Below, piece by piece: positions 1-7,069 of a stretch of DNA of 9,850 nt. The notes below the pieces were generated by a model. That model worked only from the letters and a program-made list of their open reading frames with translations, searched no databases and was not told where the DNA came from. The position numbers and the translations under genes were made by a program. Location: assembly GCA_005879435.1 (NCBI GenBank), contig VBKX01000083.1:1-9850 (forward strand), in the 5' to 3' direction. This DNA comes from Deltaproteobacteria bacterium. GTDB taxonomy: Bacteria > Desulfobacterota > Binatia > UBA9968. Every line of letters starts with the position of its first letter. The stretch's first letter is position 1.

Positions 1-443
1 CGCTGGGCGACTTTGCGGCGCAACGTCTCGCGCTTGTCGTAAAGTTTTTTGCCGCGCGCCAGGCCTAATTCCACCTTGGCGCGGCCGTTTTTGAAATAAA
101 TCTTGAGCGGGATCAGCGTCAGGCCACGCTCTTTGGTCTTGCCCGTGAGGCGTTCGATCTCGCGCTCATGAAGCAAAAGCTTGCGCGTCCGCGTCGGCTC
201 GTGATTGAACTGGTTGGCGCCCGCATAAGGACTGATGTGGGTGTTGACCAGGAAGGCTTCGCCTTTTTGAATGCGCGCGTAGCTGTCGACCAGATTTGCC
301 TTGCCGTCGCGCAGCGACTTCACTTCGCTGCCGACCAGGACCAAGCCGGCTTCGTAGGTTTCGTCGATAGAGTAATTATGCCGTGCCTGGCGGTTGACGC
401 AGACAATTTGCTCGCTGGGTGCGGCGGATTTCTTATCTGTCAT
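1..443 (-). CDS. smpB: SsrA-binding protein SmpB (3' end cut by window edge)
   Basis: SmpB binds tmRNA (SsrA) and brings it to ribosomes stalled on broken mRNAs, so that the stalled peptide is tagged and the ribosome is freed. The visible 147 residues match the family from end to end: an N-terminal block VNRQARHNYSIDETYEAG at residues 16-33, then VGSEVKSLRDGKANLVDSYA at about 37-56, SPYAGANQFNHEPTRTRKLL at 71-90, and the basic stretch GLARGKKLYDKRETLRRK near the end. Only the last few residues of the basic C-terminal tail are missing beyond position 1. The ATG at 443-441 lies inside the end of the upstream DUF502 gene (11-base overlap). No Shine-Dalgarno sequence is visible, so translation is probably coupled to that gene. 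Identity is very secure. Confidence 0.96.
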   Translation of the reverse strand, partial: MTDKKSAAPSEQIVCVNRQARHNYSIDETYEAGLVLVGSEVKSLRDGKANLVDSYARIQKGEAFLVNTHISPYAGANQFNHEPTRTRKLLLHEREIERLTGKTKERGLTLIPLKIYFKNGRAKVELGLARGKKLYDKRETLRRKVAQ

Positions 444-1104
444 GTTTGTTCTTGTCGTCCGGCGTGATCAAACCGCTCGAGGTGATCAGCTTCAGCGCCT
501 CTTCCATCGTCATATTGAGCGGGGTTACCTCGTTGCTTGGAACGAGCAGATAAAAGCCGGAAGTCGGATTTGGGGTCGTCGGCACAAAAACGTTGACGAG
601 CTGGGCATTCTTTTTTTCCTCAAGATGAGACCAGGCACGGCCCATGGCAAAGCCGACCGTGAAAATACCCGTGCGCGGGTACTCGATCATCACTACCTGA
701 CGCTGCGCATTCGATTGTCCGAGAAAGGTTTGAACCAACTTTTGCACGGCGCTATAAATGCCACGAAACACTGGGATTTGGATAAAGATGCTTTCCCAGG
801 CCGCGAGGAACCGCCGGGTCGCCACGCCGCGGGTAAGCATGCCAAGAAAAAGAATCAGCAGCAGTGTTACGACCGCGCCGAGTTTCGGAATCGCAAAGGG
901 CAGATAAGAGTTGGGGTGAAGCGCGTCTGGCAAGACGGCCAACACGCTGTCCAGTAAGTCGATCACCCAACCGATAAACCAAAGCGTGATCGCCAGTGGA
1001 AGAAAAACCAGCAGTCCGGCGAGAAAATAGCGCCGCAGACTGTCGCTCCAGCGTGCCCTAGCCTTTAGAGATGCCTCGTCCGCCACCGCCACATCCCTCT
1101 TCAA
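433..1104 (-). CDS. DUF502 family inner-membrane protein
   Basis: This is a 223-residue protein of the DUF502 family, whose function is not established. Two hydrophobic helices are plain: about residues 26-52 (YFLAGLLVFLPLAITLWFIG onward) and 75-94 (LGAVVTLLLILFLGMLTRGV). A soluble domain follows, with the family signature VFVPTTPNPTSGFYLLVPS at about 172-190 and a C-terminal segment MTMEEALKLITSSG. It is probably anchored in the cytoplasmic membrane. The start is uncertain. The longest reading begins at a TTG (1104-1102) that overlaps the panC stop as TTGA. A GTG at 1086 has a better-placed AGAGGG upstream, so the protein may be six residues shorter. It sits between panC and smpB, overlapping both, which implies co-transcription but not a shared function. 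Confidence 0.9.
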   Translation of the reverse strand: MKRDVAVADEASLKARARWSDSLRRYFLAGLLVFLPLAITLWFIGWVIDLLDSVLAVLPDALHPNSYLPFAIPKLGAVVTLLLILFLGMLTRGVATRRFLAAWESIFIQIPVFRGIYSAVQKLVQTFLGQSNAQRQVVMIEYPRTGIFTVGFAMGRAWSHLEEKKNAQLVNVFVPTTPNPTSGFYLLVPSNEVTPLNMTMEEALKLITSSGLITPDDKNKHDR

Positions 1105-1946
1105 CGTCTAAGCACGCGGTTGTCGATCAAACGTGCCTTGCTGAATTGCACCGCCAAGGCGAGCAGTGCCGCATCGTCGACTTTTTCGATGTCCTCGAGG
1201 GTTTCGACATGACAGAGTTTCACATACTCGATTTTGGCGAGCGGCTCCTTTTCCAGCTCCGATCGAACCAGGCAAAGCAGCGCGCGCCCGGATGTTTCCC
1301 CGCGTCGGAACCAACGATCCGCCTTGCACAGTGAGCGGGACAGGCAAACCGCGGCTCCACGCTCTTGGGGAGTAAGATAGGCGTTGCGCGAGCTCAACGC
1401 CAGGCCGTCGGCCTCGCGAACGATCGGATGGCCAGCGATTTCCACCTCCATGTTCAAATCGCGAACCATCCGCCTTATCACTTGCAGCTGCTGATAATCC
1501 TTCTCGCCGAACACCGCCATATGTGGCCGCACGATGTTGAAGAGCTTCGCGACGACCGTGGCGACCCCACGAAAATGTCCCGGACGGGCAGCGCCGCAAA
1601 GCGGCAGACTAAGATTTTCGACCTCGATATGGGTTTGCGCTCTCGCTGGGTAGATTGCTTCGACCGAAGGATGAAAAAGAATATCGACGCCTTCTTTCTC
1701 CAACAATCGAACGTCACGCGCCAAGTCGCGCGGATAAGTGGTGAAGTCTTCCTTCGGGCCGAACTGTCTCGGATTGACGAAGATCGATACCACCACGCGG
1801 TCGCAGCGCGCCTTGCCGTCGCGCACGAGGCAAAGGTGTCCCTCATGCAAAAACCCCATGGTGGGGATCAAAGCGATGCGACGGCTCTGCCGACGCTCGG
1901 CTTCGCTCCAATCGTGCATCTCGACAATCTGTTCAACAATCTGCAT
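1101..1946 (-). CDS. panC: pantothenate synthetase (pantoate--beta-alanine ligase)
   Basis: PanC joins pantoate and beta-alanine, using ATP through a pantoyl-adenylate, to make pantothenate, the precursor of coenzyme A. It acts in the cytoplasm. The 281 residues are of normal family length. Visible signatures are PTMGFLHEGH at 28-37 (the HIGH-type nucleotide site), FVNPRQF at 56-62, RPGHFRGVATVV at 121-132, FGEKDYQQ at 146-153 and VREADGLALSSRN at 176-188 (the KMSKS-like loop). The start chosen is ATG 1946-1944, giving MQIVEQ as in other PanC proteins. A longer reading from a GTG at 1994 would add 16 unconserved residues encoded by the intergenic repeat, so I reject it. No strong ribosome-binding site is visible. 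panB lies 79 bases upstream on the same strand, and DUF502 overlaps the stop codon. Confidence 0.96.
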   Translation of the reverse strand: MQIVEQIVEMHDWSEAERRQSRRIALIPTMGFLHEGHLCLVRDGKARCDRVVVSIFVNPRQFGPKEDFTTYPRDLARDVRLLEKEGVDILFHPSVEAIYPARAQTHIEVENLSLPLCGAARPGHFRGVATVVAKLFNIVRPHMAVFGEKDYQQLQVIRRMVRDLNMEVEIAGHPIVREADGLALSSRNAYLTPQERGAAVCLSRSLCKADRWFRRGETSGRALLCLVRSELEKEPLAKIEYVKLCHVETLEDIEKVDDAALLALAVQFSKARLIDNRVLRR

Positions 1947-1962
1947 AGGCAAAAACAAAACC

Positions 1963-2016
1963 GGAGTATTGGAGTAATGGCGGAAACCCAACACTCCAGT
2001 ACTCCATCACTCCATT
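1963..2016. repeat. ACTCCA-type short repeats forming an inverted repeat between panB and panC
   Basis: The 79-base gap between panB and panC is built largely from copies of a five- to eight-base unit. Plus-strand ACTCC occurs at about 1993, 2001 and 2009, and its complement GGAGT at 1963 and 1971. The segments 1963-1976 and 1992-2005 pair over 13 positions around a 15-base loop. One pair is G-T on the plus strand and becomes an A-C mismatch in the minus-strand mRNA. There is no T-run on either side, so this is not a standard intrinsic terminator. It resembles the low-complexity dispersed intergenic repeats found in some environmental genomes, but that comparison is from general knowledge and was not searched. 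Confidence 0.65.
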
Positions 2017-2025
2017 GCCCCAATC

Positions 2026-2829
2026 TTACCTGAAGGAGTGCTCCTCCGTGGGAAATTTTCTCTCTTTCACCTCGCCGATAAATTCTTTCGCCGCCCCGCT
2101 TACAATCCTTTTTAGATCGGCATACCGTTTGACGAACTTCGGCGTGAAATCATCGAACAAACCGAGCATATCATGGATTACGAGCACTTGTCCGTCACAG
2201 TGAGCGCCCGCGCCGATACCGATGGTCGGGATCTTCAAGCGCTCGGTGATCTCCTGCGCCAGGTCGAGTGGCATGCCTTCCAGAACCACGGAAAACGCGC
2301 CGGCTTCCTCGACTGCCAAAGCATCGCGCAACACCGCCTCGCGCCGCTCCTTTTCCCGACCCTGAATCTTGTAGCCGCCGAACTGATGCACCGACTGCGG
2401 CGTGAGGCCGACATGACCCATCACTGGAATACCTGCCTGCACGATCGCTTCAATGGTAACGCGCATGGTCATCCCGCCTTCAAGCTTGACCGCCTCGGCA
2501 CCCCCTTCCTGGAGGAACCGGCCGGCGTTTTCGAGCGCCCGTTCCCTGCTCACGTGATAAGAAAGGAACGGCATGTCACCGATGACCAGAGCCCGGTTGC
2601 GGCCGCGCGCGACCAGGCGCGTGTGATAAATCATCTCGTCCATCGTCACAGCCAGGGTATTGTGATTGCCCTGCACCACGCAGCCAAGCGAATCGCCGAC
2701 CAGCAACATTTCTACTCCCGCATCGTCGAGAATCCGCGCGAAAGAGTAGTCATAGGCAGTCAGGCAAGTAATCTTCTCGCCGCGCTGCTTCATTTTAAGG
2801 ACATGAGGTACGGTGATCTTGTCGCCCAT
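2026..2829 (-). CDS. panB: ketopantoate hydroxymethyltransferase
   Basis: PanB transfers a hydroxymethyl group from 5,10-methylenetetrahydrofolate to alpha-ketoisovalerate, giving ketopantoate, the first committed step to pantothenate. The 267 residues match normal length. Recognisable motifs are TCLTAYDYSFARILDDAG at 21-38, LLVGDSLG at 42-49 (metal-binding Asp46), GDMPFLSY at 84-91 (Asp85), VKLEGG at 114-119, MGHVGLTPQSVHQFGGYK at 137-154, VVLEGMP at 181-187 (Glu184, the likely catalytic acid/base) and IGIGAG at 203-208. The start is ATG 2829-2827, giving MGDKITVPHVLKMK. The upstream TTG at 2877 would translate a terminator hairpin and is rejected. A GGGGG run lies four bases before the ATG. 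The next gene is panC. The ketopantoate reductase gene (panE or equivalent) is not in the window. Confidence 0.97.
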   Translation of the reverse strand: MGDKITVPHVLKMKQRGEKITCLTAYDYSFARILDDAGVEMLLVGDSLGCVVQGNHNTLAVTMDEMIYHTRLVARGRNRALVIGDMPFLSYHVSRERALENAGRFLQEGGAEAVKLEGGMTMRVTIEAIVQAGIPVMGHVGLTPQSVHQFGGYKIQGREKERREAVLRDALAVEEAGAFSVVLEGMPLDLAQEITERLKIPTIGIGAGAHCDGQVLVIHDMLGLFDDFTPKFVKRYADLKRIVSGAAKEFIGEVKERKFPTEEHSFR

Positions 2830-2840
2830 GATACCCCCAA

Positions 2841-2874
2841 AACAAAAAAAGCCTTCCGGACCAAACCGGAAGGC
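2841..2874 (-). terminator. intrinsic terminator directly before panB (possible attenuator)
   Basis: On the minus strand, a perfect 9-bp stem (GCCTTCCGG at 2874-2866 with CCGGAAGGC at 2859-2851) around a six-base loop is followed at once by seven T residues, one G and four more T. This is a textbook Rho-independent terminator. It lies about 70 bases past the stop of the deoxynucleoside kinase gene, and its T-tract ends only 11 bases before the panB ATG. It could simply end the kinase transcript, but the gap to panB is too short to hold a promoter. Transcripts reaching panB must therefore start upstream and pass through it. Confidence 0.88.
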
Positions 2875-2942
2875 CAACGCGGCCAGGAAGAGCCGCTTTT
2901 CTCTCCCCGAAAATCGCCTTTTGGCATCCGTCTCGGTCCAGA

Positions 2943-3584
2943 TTATCTAGATCCAAGCGGTATGTAGTGCTGCGTCCCCAAACCCATGCTGTTGATTTCC
3001 TTGATCAAGTCAGCCAGATCCTTGCTGCTCGACACGAAATCAATCTCGGACGTGTTCACCACCAGCAGCGGCGTCTCATCGTAGTGAAAAAAGAACTGAT
3101 TGTACGCCTGAGCCACCTCGCCAAGGTATTCGAAGGTTACGCCTCGCTCGTATTTTTTATCCCTTTTTTTGATCCTTTTGTAAAGCACCTCGGGGCGGGC
3201 CTGGAGATAGACGACCAGGTCCGGTTTCGGCACCCGAGTGTTCAACAGCGCGTAGATCTGCTGGTAAAGACTGAGTTCCTCTGCGCTCAGGGTAAGGCTC
3301 GCGAAGATCTGGTCCTTGGCAAACAGATAATCCGCAACGGTATTCTGATTAAACAGATCCTGCTGTGCCAGGTCGGTCTGCTGCTGATAGCGGTTCAGTA
3401 GAAAGAAAGTCTGATTCTGAAAAGCATAGGTCTCGCGAGATTTGTAAAATTTCGGCAGAAACGGATTGTCTTCCACCCTTTCGAAAACCGTCCGCGCCTG
3501 AAATTCATCGGCCAACATTTTGGCCAGGCTGGTCTTGCCCACCCCGATCGGTCCTTCGACGACTATATACTTTGCGTGCGCCAT
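2943..3584 (-). CDS. deoxynucleoside kinase family protein (deoxyadenosine/deoxyguanosine kinase-like)
   Basis: This is a 213-residue cytoplasmic P-loop kinase of the deoxynucleoside kinase family (dCK/dGK/dAK type), which phosphorylates salvaged deoxynucleosides using ATP. The sequence shows the Walker A loop GPIGVGKTS at 11-19, the FERVEDNPFLPKFY segment at 35-48 with the expected acidic residue, QNQTFFLLNRY at 56-66, DYLFAKDQIFA at 85-95 in the place of the DRx motif, PDLVVYLQARPEVLYKRI at 121-138, and a basic LID region KKRDKKYERG at 139-148. Substrate preference cannot be read from this. The start is ATG 3584-3582, close to a likely promoter and with no Shine-Dalgarno sequence. The same family often sits beside pantothenate and folate genes in deltaproteobacterial genomes. 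It is the first gene of the minus-strand cluster. Confidence 0.9.
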   Translation of the reverse strand: MAHAKYIVVEGPIGVGKTSLAKMLADEFQARTVFERVEDNPFLPKFYKSRETYAFQNQTFFLLNRYQQQTDLAQQDLFNQNTVADYLFAKDQIFASLTLSAEELSLYQQIYALLNTRVPKPDLVVYLQARPEVLYKRIKKRDKKYERGVTFEYLGEVAQAYNQFFFHYDETPLLVVNTSEIDFVSSSKDLADLIKEINSMGLGTQHYIPLGSR

Positions 3585-3596
3585 CCGGATCAGTGG

Positions 3597-3625
3597 AATC
3601 TACACGCTGACCGGAAAATTGTCTA
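3597..3625 (-). promoter_or_regulatory. putative sigma70-type promoter for the deoxynucleoside kinase gene
   Basis: Reading the minus strand, TAGACA (3625-3620, five of six consensus bases) and TAGATT (3602-3597, four of six) are separated by 17 bases. Transcription would start near 3590, leaving a leader of only about six bases before the ATG at 3584. The position fits the divergent gap with nagZ. Confidence 0.5.
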
Positions 3626-3630
3626 GGTTG

Positions 3631-3639
3631 TGCTATAGT
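3631..3639 (+). promoter_or_regulatory. putative extended -10 promoter of nagZ
   Basis: TGCTATAGT is an extended -10 element (TGn followed by TATAGT, five of six consensus bases). No good -35 lies at standard spacing. The same nine bases occur in the hxlR promoter of this window. Transcription would start about 3645-3647, at or just before the nagZ ATG at 3648. Confidence 0.5.
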
Positions 3640-3647
3640 CGTGAGTG

Positions 3648-4727
3648 ATGGAAGCGCTGCGGCAAAAAGTTGCCCAGATGTTTATCGTCGGCTGTCAAGG
3701 AGAGTGTTTGAGCCGCGACGAGCAATTGATCTTCGAAGAACATGGATTCGGCGGTTTGATTCTATTCAGCGAGAACTGTTGCGCGCCGGAGCAAATAGCG
3801 TCCTTGTGCCGAACTGTATGGAACACGGCGCCGAACGAGCCGCCGTTTCTCGCCATCGATCAGGAGGGTGGGCGGGTTCATCGCCTGCCGCCACCGTTCA
3901 CTCATTTCCCACCCGCGACGATGATCGGCGCTAAAAAAAATCTCGATCTGGCCTATCGCTGCGGCCGCGCAACCGCGGCGGAATTAGCGCTGGTCGGAAT
4001 CAATCTAAATTTCGCACCGGTGCTCGATGTAAATTCGAATGCAGCGAATCCGATCATCGGCGACCGCGCCTTCGGAGCGGAGCCGGAGCAAGTGATCGAC
4101 ATAAGCTTGGCCTGGATGCGCGGCTTACGTGACGGCGGGATCATCCCGTGCGGCAAACACTTTCCCGGCCATGGCGACACAGAAGAGGATTCGCACCTCG
4201 CGCTCCCCATCGTTGACAAATCATTGGACGAGATCAAAGCCGTCGAGCTGCCGCCATTCGCTAATGCTTGCCGGAGCGGCATCGAAGCGCTCATGACCGC
4301 GCACGTGCGATTTACCGCCCTCGACTCTGATCTCCCCGCCACGCTCTCGCAGCGAGTCGTGACCGAAGTGCTGCGCCACCAGCTTGGCTACGACGGAGTC
4401 GTTTTTAGCGACGACATGGAAATGAAGGCGATCAGCAACAATTTCCTCTCAAACCAAGCCGCCGCGCTCGCCCTGCGCGCCGGCGTCGACGCGCTGTTGT
4501 TTTGCCATGAATTGCCGAAAGCGGTCGAGGTCTTTGAATTTGTTTGCGATGAAGCGGAGAAAGATCCGGCGCTGCGCGCGCAGGTTGAGAAGAGCTTTCG
4601 AAGAATTACTGAACTGAAGCGCCGTTATCTGAATGGCTTTATCGGCTTAACCGACGATGAGATTGTCGCTCGGCTGAAACGAATGAATCATCAGAGCCTG
4701 GTCGATGAAGTTCACGGCAGTTTGTAA
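3648..4727 (+). CDS. nagZ: beta-N-acetylhexosaminidase, glycoside hydrolase family 3 (NagZ)
   Basis: NagZ removes N-acetylglucosamine from anhydromuropeptides during peptidoglycan recycling. It acts in the cytoplasm in Gram-negative bacteria, and no signal peptide is visible here. The 359 residues carry the GH3 hallmarks: AIDQEGGRVHRL at 69-80, NLNFAPVLDVN at 119-129, the bacterial NagZ loop KHFPGHGDT with DSH at 170-183 (the loop His is the acid/base in this family), ALMTAHV at 214-220 and FSDDMEMKAI at 253-262, where the first Asp (255) is the expected nucleophile. It ends with a helical C-terminus. The start chosen is ATG 3648. A GTG immediately before it (3645) is less likely. There is no Shine-Dalgarno sequence, and a -10 box ends at 3639, so the mRNA may be leaderless. 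The stop lies inside the 3' end of the convergent gshA gene (16-base overlap). Confidence 0.94.
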   Translation: MEALRQKVAQMFIVGCQGECLSRDEQLIFEEHGFGGLILFSENCCAPEQIASLCRTVWNTAPNEPPFLAIDQEGGRVHRLPPPFTHFPPATMIGAKKNLDLAYRCGRATAAELALVGINLNFAPVLDVNSNAANPIIGDRAFGAEPEQVIDISLAWMRGLRDGGIIPCGKHFPGHGDTEEDSHLALPIVDKSLDEIKAVELPPFANACRSGIEALMTAHVRFTALDSDLPATLSQRVVTEVLRHQLGYDGVVFSDDMEMKAISNNFLSNQAAALALRAGVDALLFCHELPKAVEVFEFVCDEAEKDPALRAQVEKSFRRITELKRRYLNGFIGLTDDEIVARLKRMNHQSLVDEVHGSL

Positions 4728-6055
4728 GCACTGTAGGCGATCAGCCGTTTGATGTCGTGATGGAGCTCTCCTTCCCATTTTTCCAGCAAGATGTCGGCGG
4801 GACATTTCCCCTGAGACAAAAGATCCTTAAGCGGCTTTAAGTAAATCGTTTCGTTGTCGCCGAGATCATTGACTTGGTTTTGCCGGCGCAATCCTTCCCA
4901 GGCGATCTCCACTAGCTCTCTGGCGAGATCGAGTAGCGAATAGCGTCGTACCCGCGTGGCCAGCGCATCGCGATGGGAGTCAAGATAACTTTGCATGCGC
5001 TCGTCCCAGCTCCAACCTTTCACCAGATCCCATGCCGCCTGCAGGCAATCGGCGTCGTAAAACGCGCCCTTCACCAGCGCTGAGAGCGCCGGCATGAGAT
5101 CCGGCGGCTGGCTATCCACTGACCGGATCTCGATGTAGCGTTTGATGCGGGTTTCCGGAAACAGCGTCGTCAGATGATCGTTCCAATCCTCGATCGTCGC
5201 GCGCTCGCCGTTATAGCCGGAAGTTAGAAACTGGCGGAAGGTGATGTCCGTCATGTCATAATAGTTTTTGTTGCGGATGATGAAATACATCGGCACATCG
5301 AGCGCATACTCGACGTAATGCGCGAAGGAAGCCTCCGGCGCGAAGGCGAACTTGAGCATGCCCGAGCGGCTTTTATCGGTGTCGGTCCAAATATGCTCGC
5401 GAAAGCTGCGATAGCCGTTTATCTGGCCATCGCAGATCGGCGAGTTGGCAAACATCGCGATGAGCACGGGCGCTAACCCCATGCCCGTGCGGAATTTCGC
5501 CATCGCGTCTTTTTCGTCGCTGTAATCAATGTTCGCTTGGACCGTCGCTGTCTGCTTCATCATGCGCTGGCCCAACTTGCCGACTTTGAGCATGTACGGC
5601 GCCATGATGCGGTAGCGCTGCTTCGGCACCCATTCGATTTGTTCCAAGCGGCTCACCGGCTGCATGCCGAGGCCGAGAAAGACAATTCCGAGCGGCTCCG
5701 CCACTTCCAACAGCTCGCGAATATGTTGGCTGAACTCGGCATAGGTGCAATGGATGCTCTCGCACGGTTCGCCGCTAAGCTCGATCTGTCCGCCTGGCTC
5801 TAAAGTAATTTGCGCTTTGTCGCGCGTGAGCGCGATGATGTTGCCGTCTTGCTCCTCGGGCTCCCAGCCGAAGCGCTCGATCAGCTCGCGCAAAATAAAG
5901 TCGACGCCGCGCTTGCCAAAGTAGGGAATCGCTTGCCCCGTGTCGCGGTAAATACCGACCTTTTCATACTCGGTGCCGACGCGCCATTTTTCCCGCGGCT
6001 TGCCAGCATCGTGGAAATAAGCTTCCAACTCGTGGGTCTTCTCAATGACAGACAT
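4712..6055 (-). CDS. gshA: glutamate-cysteine ligase, plant/proteobacterial type
   Basis: The enzyme joins glutamate and cysteine with ATP to give gamma-glutamylcysteine, the rate-setting step of glutathione synthesis, in the cytoplasm. The 447 residues match the GCS2-family branch that includes plant GSH1 and alphaproteobacterial enzymes, rather than E. coli GshA. Landmarks are WRVGTEYEKVGIY at 24-36, ITLEPGGQIELSG at 83-95, MLKVGKLGQRMMKQTATVQ at 155-173 leading into ANIDYSDE, and RYIEIRSVDSQPPDL at 306-320. Length is normal for bacterial members, and no plastid-type leader is present. The ATG at 6055-6053 overlaps the end of mtnA by 14 bases. There is no visible ribosome-binding site, so expression probably depends on translation of mtnA, which is broken. 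No glutathione synthetase gene lies in the window. Confidence 0.95.
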   Translation of the reverse strand: MSVIEKTHELEAYFHDAGKPREKWRVGTEYEKVGIYRDTGQAIPYFGKRGVDFILRELIERFGWEPEEQDGNIIALTRDKAQITLEPGGQIELSGEPCESIHCTYAEFSQHIRELLEVAEPLGIVFLGLGMQPVSRLEQIEWVPKQRYRIMAPYMLKVGKLGQRMMKQTATVQANIDYSDEKDAMAKFRTGMGLAPVLIAMFANSPICDGQINGYRSFREHIWTDTDKSRSGMLKFAFAPEASFAHYVEYALDVPMYFIIRNKNYYDMTDITFRQFLTSGYNGERATIEDWNDHLTTLFPETRIKRYIEIRSVDSQPPDLMPALSALVKGAFYDADCLQAAWDLVKGWSWDERMQSYLDSHRDALATRVRRYSLLDLARELVEIAWEGLRRQNQVNDLGDNETIYLKPLKDLLSQGKCPADILLEKWEGELHHDIKRLIAYSAYKLP

Positions 6056-7011
6056 GGGTGCGAATGTTCTGCTGGTAGGGAGGATGGATCACTCCCTTTT
6101 CCGTAATGATCGCCGTGATCAAATCCTGCGACGTCACGTCGAACGCCGGATTCAGAATACGAGTGCCCTTCGGCGCCACTGCCTTGCCGAAAATATGCGA
6201 CACTTCTTTGGCATCACGCTGCTCGATGGGAATATCTTTGCCCGAGGCACAATCCACATCGATGGACGACGTCGGCCCGGCGACGTAAAAGGGAATGCCG
6301 TGGCGCCGCGCCAGTACGGCAATCGTGTAGGTGCCGATTTTATTGGCAACGTCGCCATTAGCGGCAACCCGGTCGCAGCCGACCACGACGGCGTCGACCT
6401 CGCCTTTTTGCATCAGATAACCAGCCGTACTGTCGGTAATCAACGTCCCCGGTAACTTTTCTTTTTTGAGCTCCCACGCGGTCAGTCTAGCACCTTGCAA
6501 GTACGGCCGCGTCTCGTTCACAAAAACTTCAAATGCCTTGCCGGATTCTTTGAGAGCCCTGATCACGCCCAGCGCCGTGCCGTAGCCCGCAGTGGCCAAA
6601 GCGCCAGCGTTGCAGTGAGTCATAATGTGTTTGGCGTTACGCAAAAGCCCGGCTCCATATTTGCCCAGCTGCTTGTTAGCGGCAATATCTTCTCGGTAAA
6701 TCTTTTGCGCTTCTTCCTTGAGCGCGCGTTTGACAACCTCGACGCTTTGGCTACGCTTCTCCGAGTAGACTTGGCGCATGCGCTGCAGCGCCCAAAACAA
6801 ATTTACCGCCGTGGGCCGGGTTTTTCCCCAACGCCACTCCCATCGCTGCCGCGACGCCGATCGCTGGCGCACCGCGGATGACCATGTCACGGATCGCGTT
6901 GGCGACCTGGTTGTAATCGCGGCAGACTCGATACACCTCTCGATGCGGCAACAGCCGCTGGTCGAGCATGATTACGCGATCGTCATTCCACTCTATGGTT
7001 TTGACCGCCAT
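6042..7011 (-). pseudogene. mtnA: methylthioribose-1-phosphate isomerase, internal deletion with frameshift
   Basis: MtnA isomerises 5-methylthioribose-1-phosphate to the ribulose form in methionine salvage. The gene begins at ATG 7011 with MAVKTIEWNDDRVIMLDQR and runs in frame through DMVIRGAPAIGVAAAMGVAL. It continues in another frame from TRPTAVNLFWALQRM to the stop at 6042. The switch lies at 6818-6829 (minus strand GGGG, AAAAA, CCC). Intact relatives have about 20-27 residues between the VALG and TRPTAVNL blocks. Here those blocks abut, so one deletion of 3n+2 bases would explain both the lost segment and the shift. Read unshifted, the first frame stops at 6751. The catalytic residues survive downstream: Cys in THCNAGALAT (6614-6612) and Asp in VVGCDRVAANGD (6374-6372). 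The rest is well conserved, so the lesion is recent or an assembly fault. It is the first gene of an mtnA-gshA unit. Confidence 0.88.
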
Positions 7012-7039
7012 AATAATATTTCTAATTGAGCGGAGACCG

Positions 7040-7069
7040 AGTATATTAGTTGATTAAAGGAAGCGTCAA
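7040..7069 (-). promoter_or_regulatory. putative sigma70-type promoter for mtnA-gshA
   Basis: On the minus strand, TTGACG (7069-7064) and TATACT (7045-7040), each five of six consensus bases, are separated by 18 bases. Transcription would begin near 7033, about 22 bases before the mtnA ATG. On the plus strand the overlapping TATATT at 7042-7047 could serve as a -10 for the divergent small membrane protein. That second role is weaker, because no matching -35 is evident. Confidence 0.6.

Noticed and set aside
394..957. 187-codon open frame on the plus strand opposite the DUF502 gene
   Set aside because: It covers the antisense of a well-supported membrane protein and has no family features.
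1963..2016. CRISPR-like or tandem repeat array
   Set aside because: The units are only five to eight bases, irregularly spaced and in both orientations, with no spacers.
1365..2033. 222-codon open frame on the plus strand opposite panC
   Set aside because: It is antisense to panC, has no domain signature and runs into the intergenic repeat.
2173..2967. 264-codon open frame on the plus strand opposite panB
   Set aside because: It is antisense to a gene of certain identity and shows no recognisable domain. Long shadow frames are expected in GC-rich coding DNA.
4712..4727. nagZ/gshA tail overlap as a sign of antisense regulation
   Set aside because: A 16-base convergent overlap is common in compact genomes and no other signal supports regulation.
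6818..6829. Programmed ribosomal frameshift in mtnA at the A5 run
   Set aside because: The shift needed is +1 (or -2), not the usual -1. The heptamer is G-AAAAA-C rather than a full slippery site, and the missing protein segment would not be restored by any slip.
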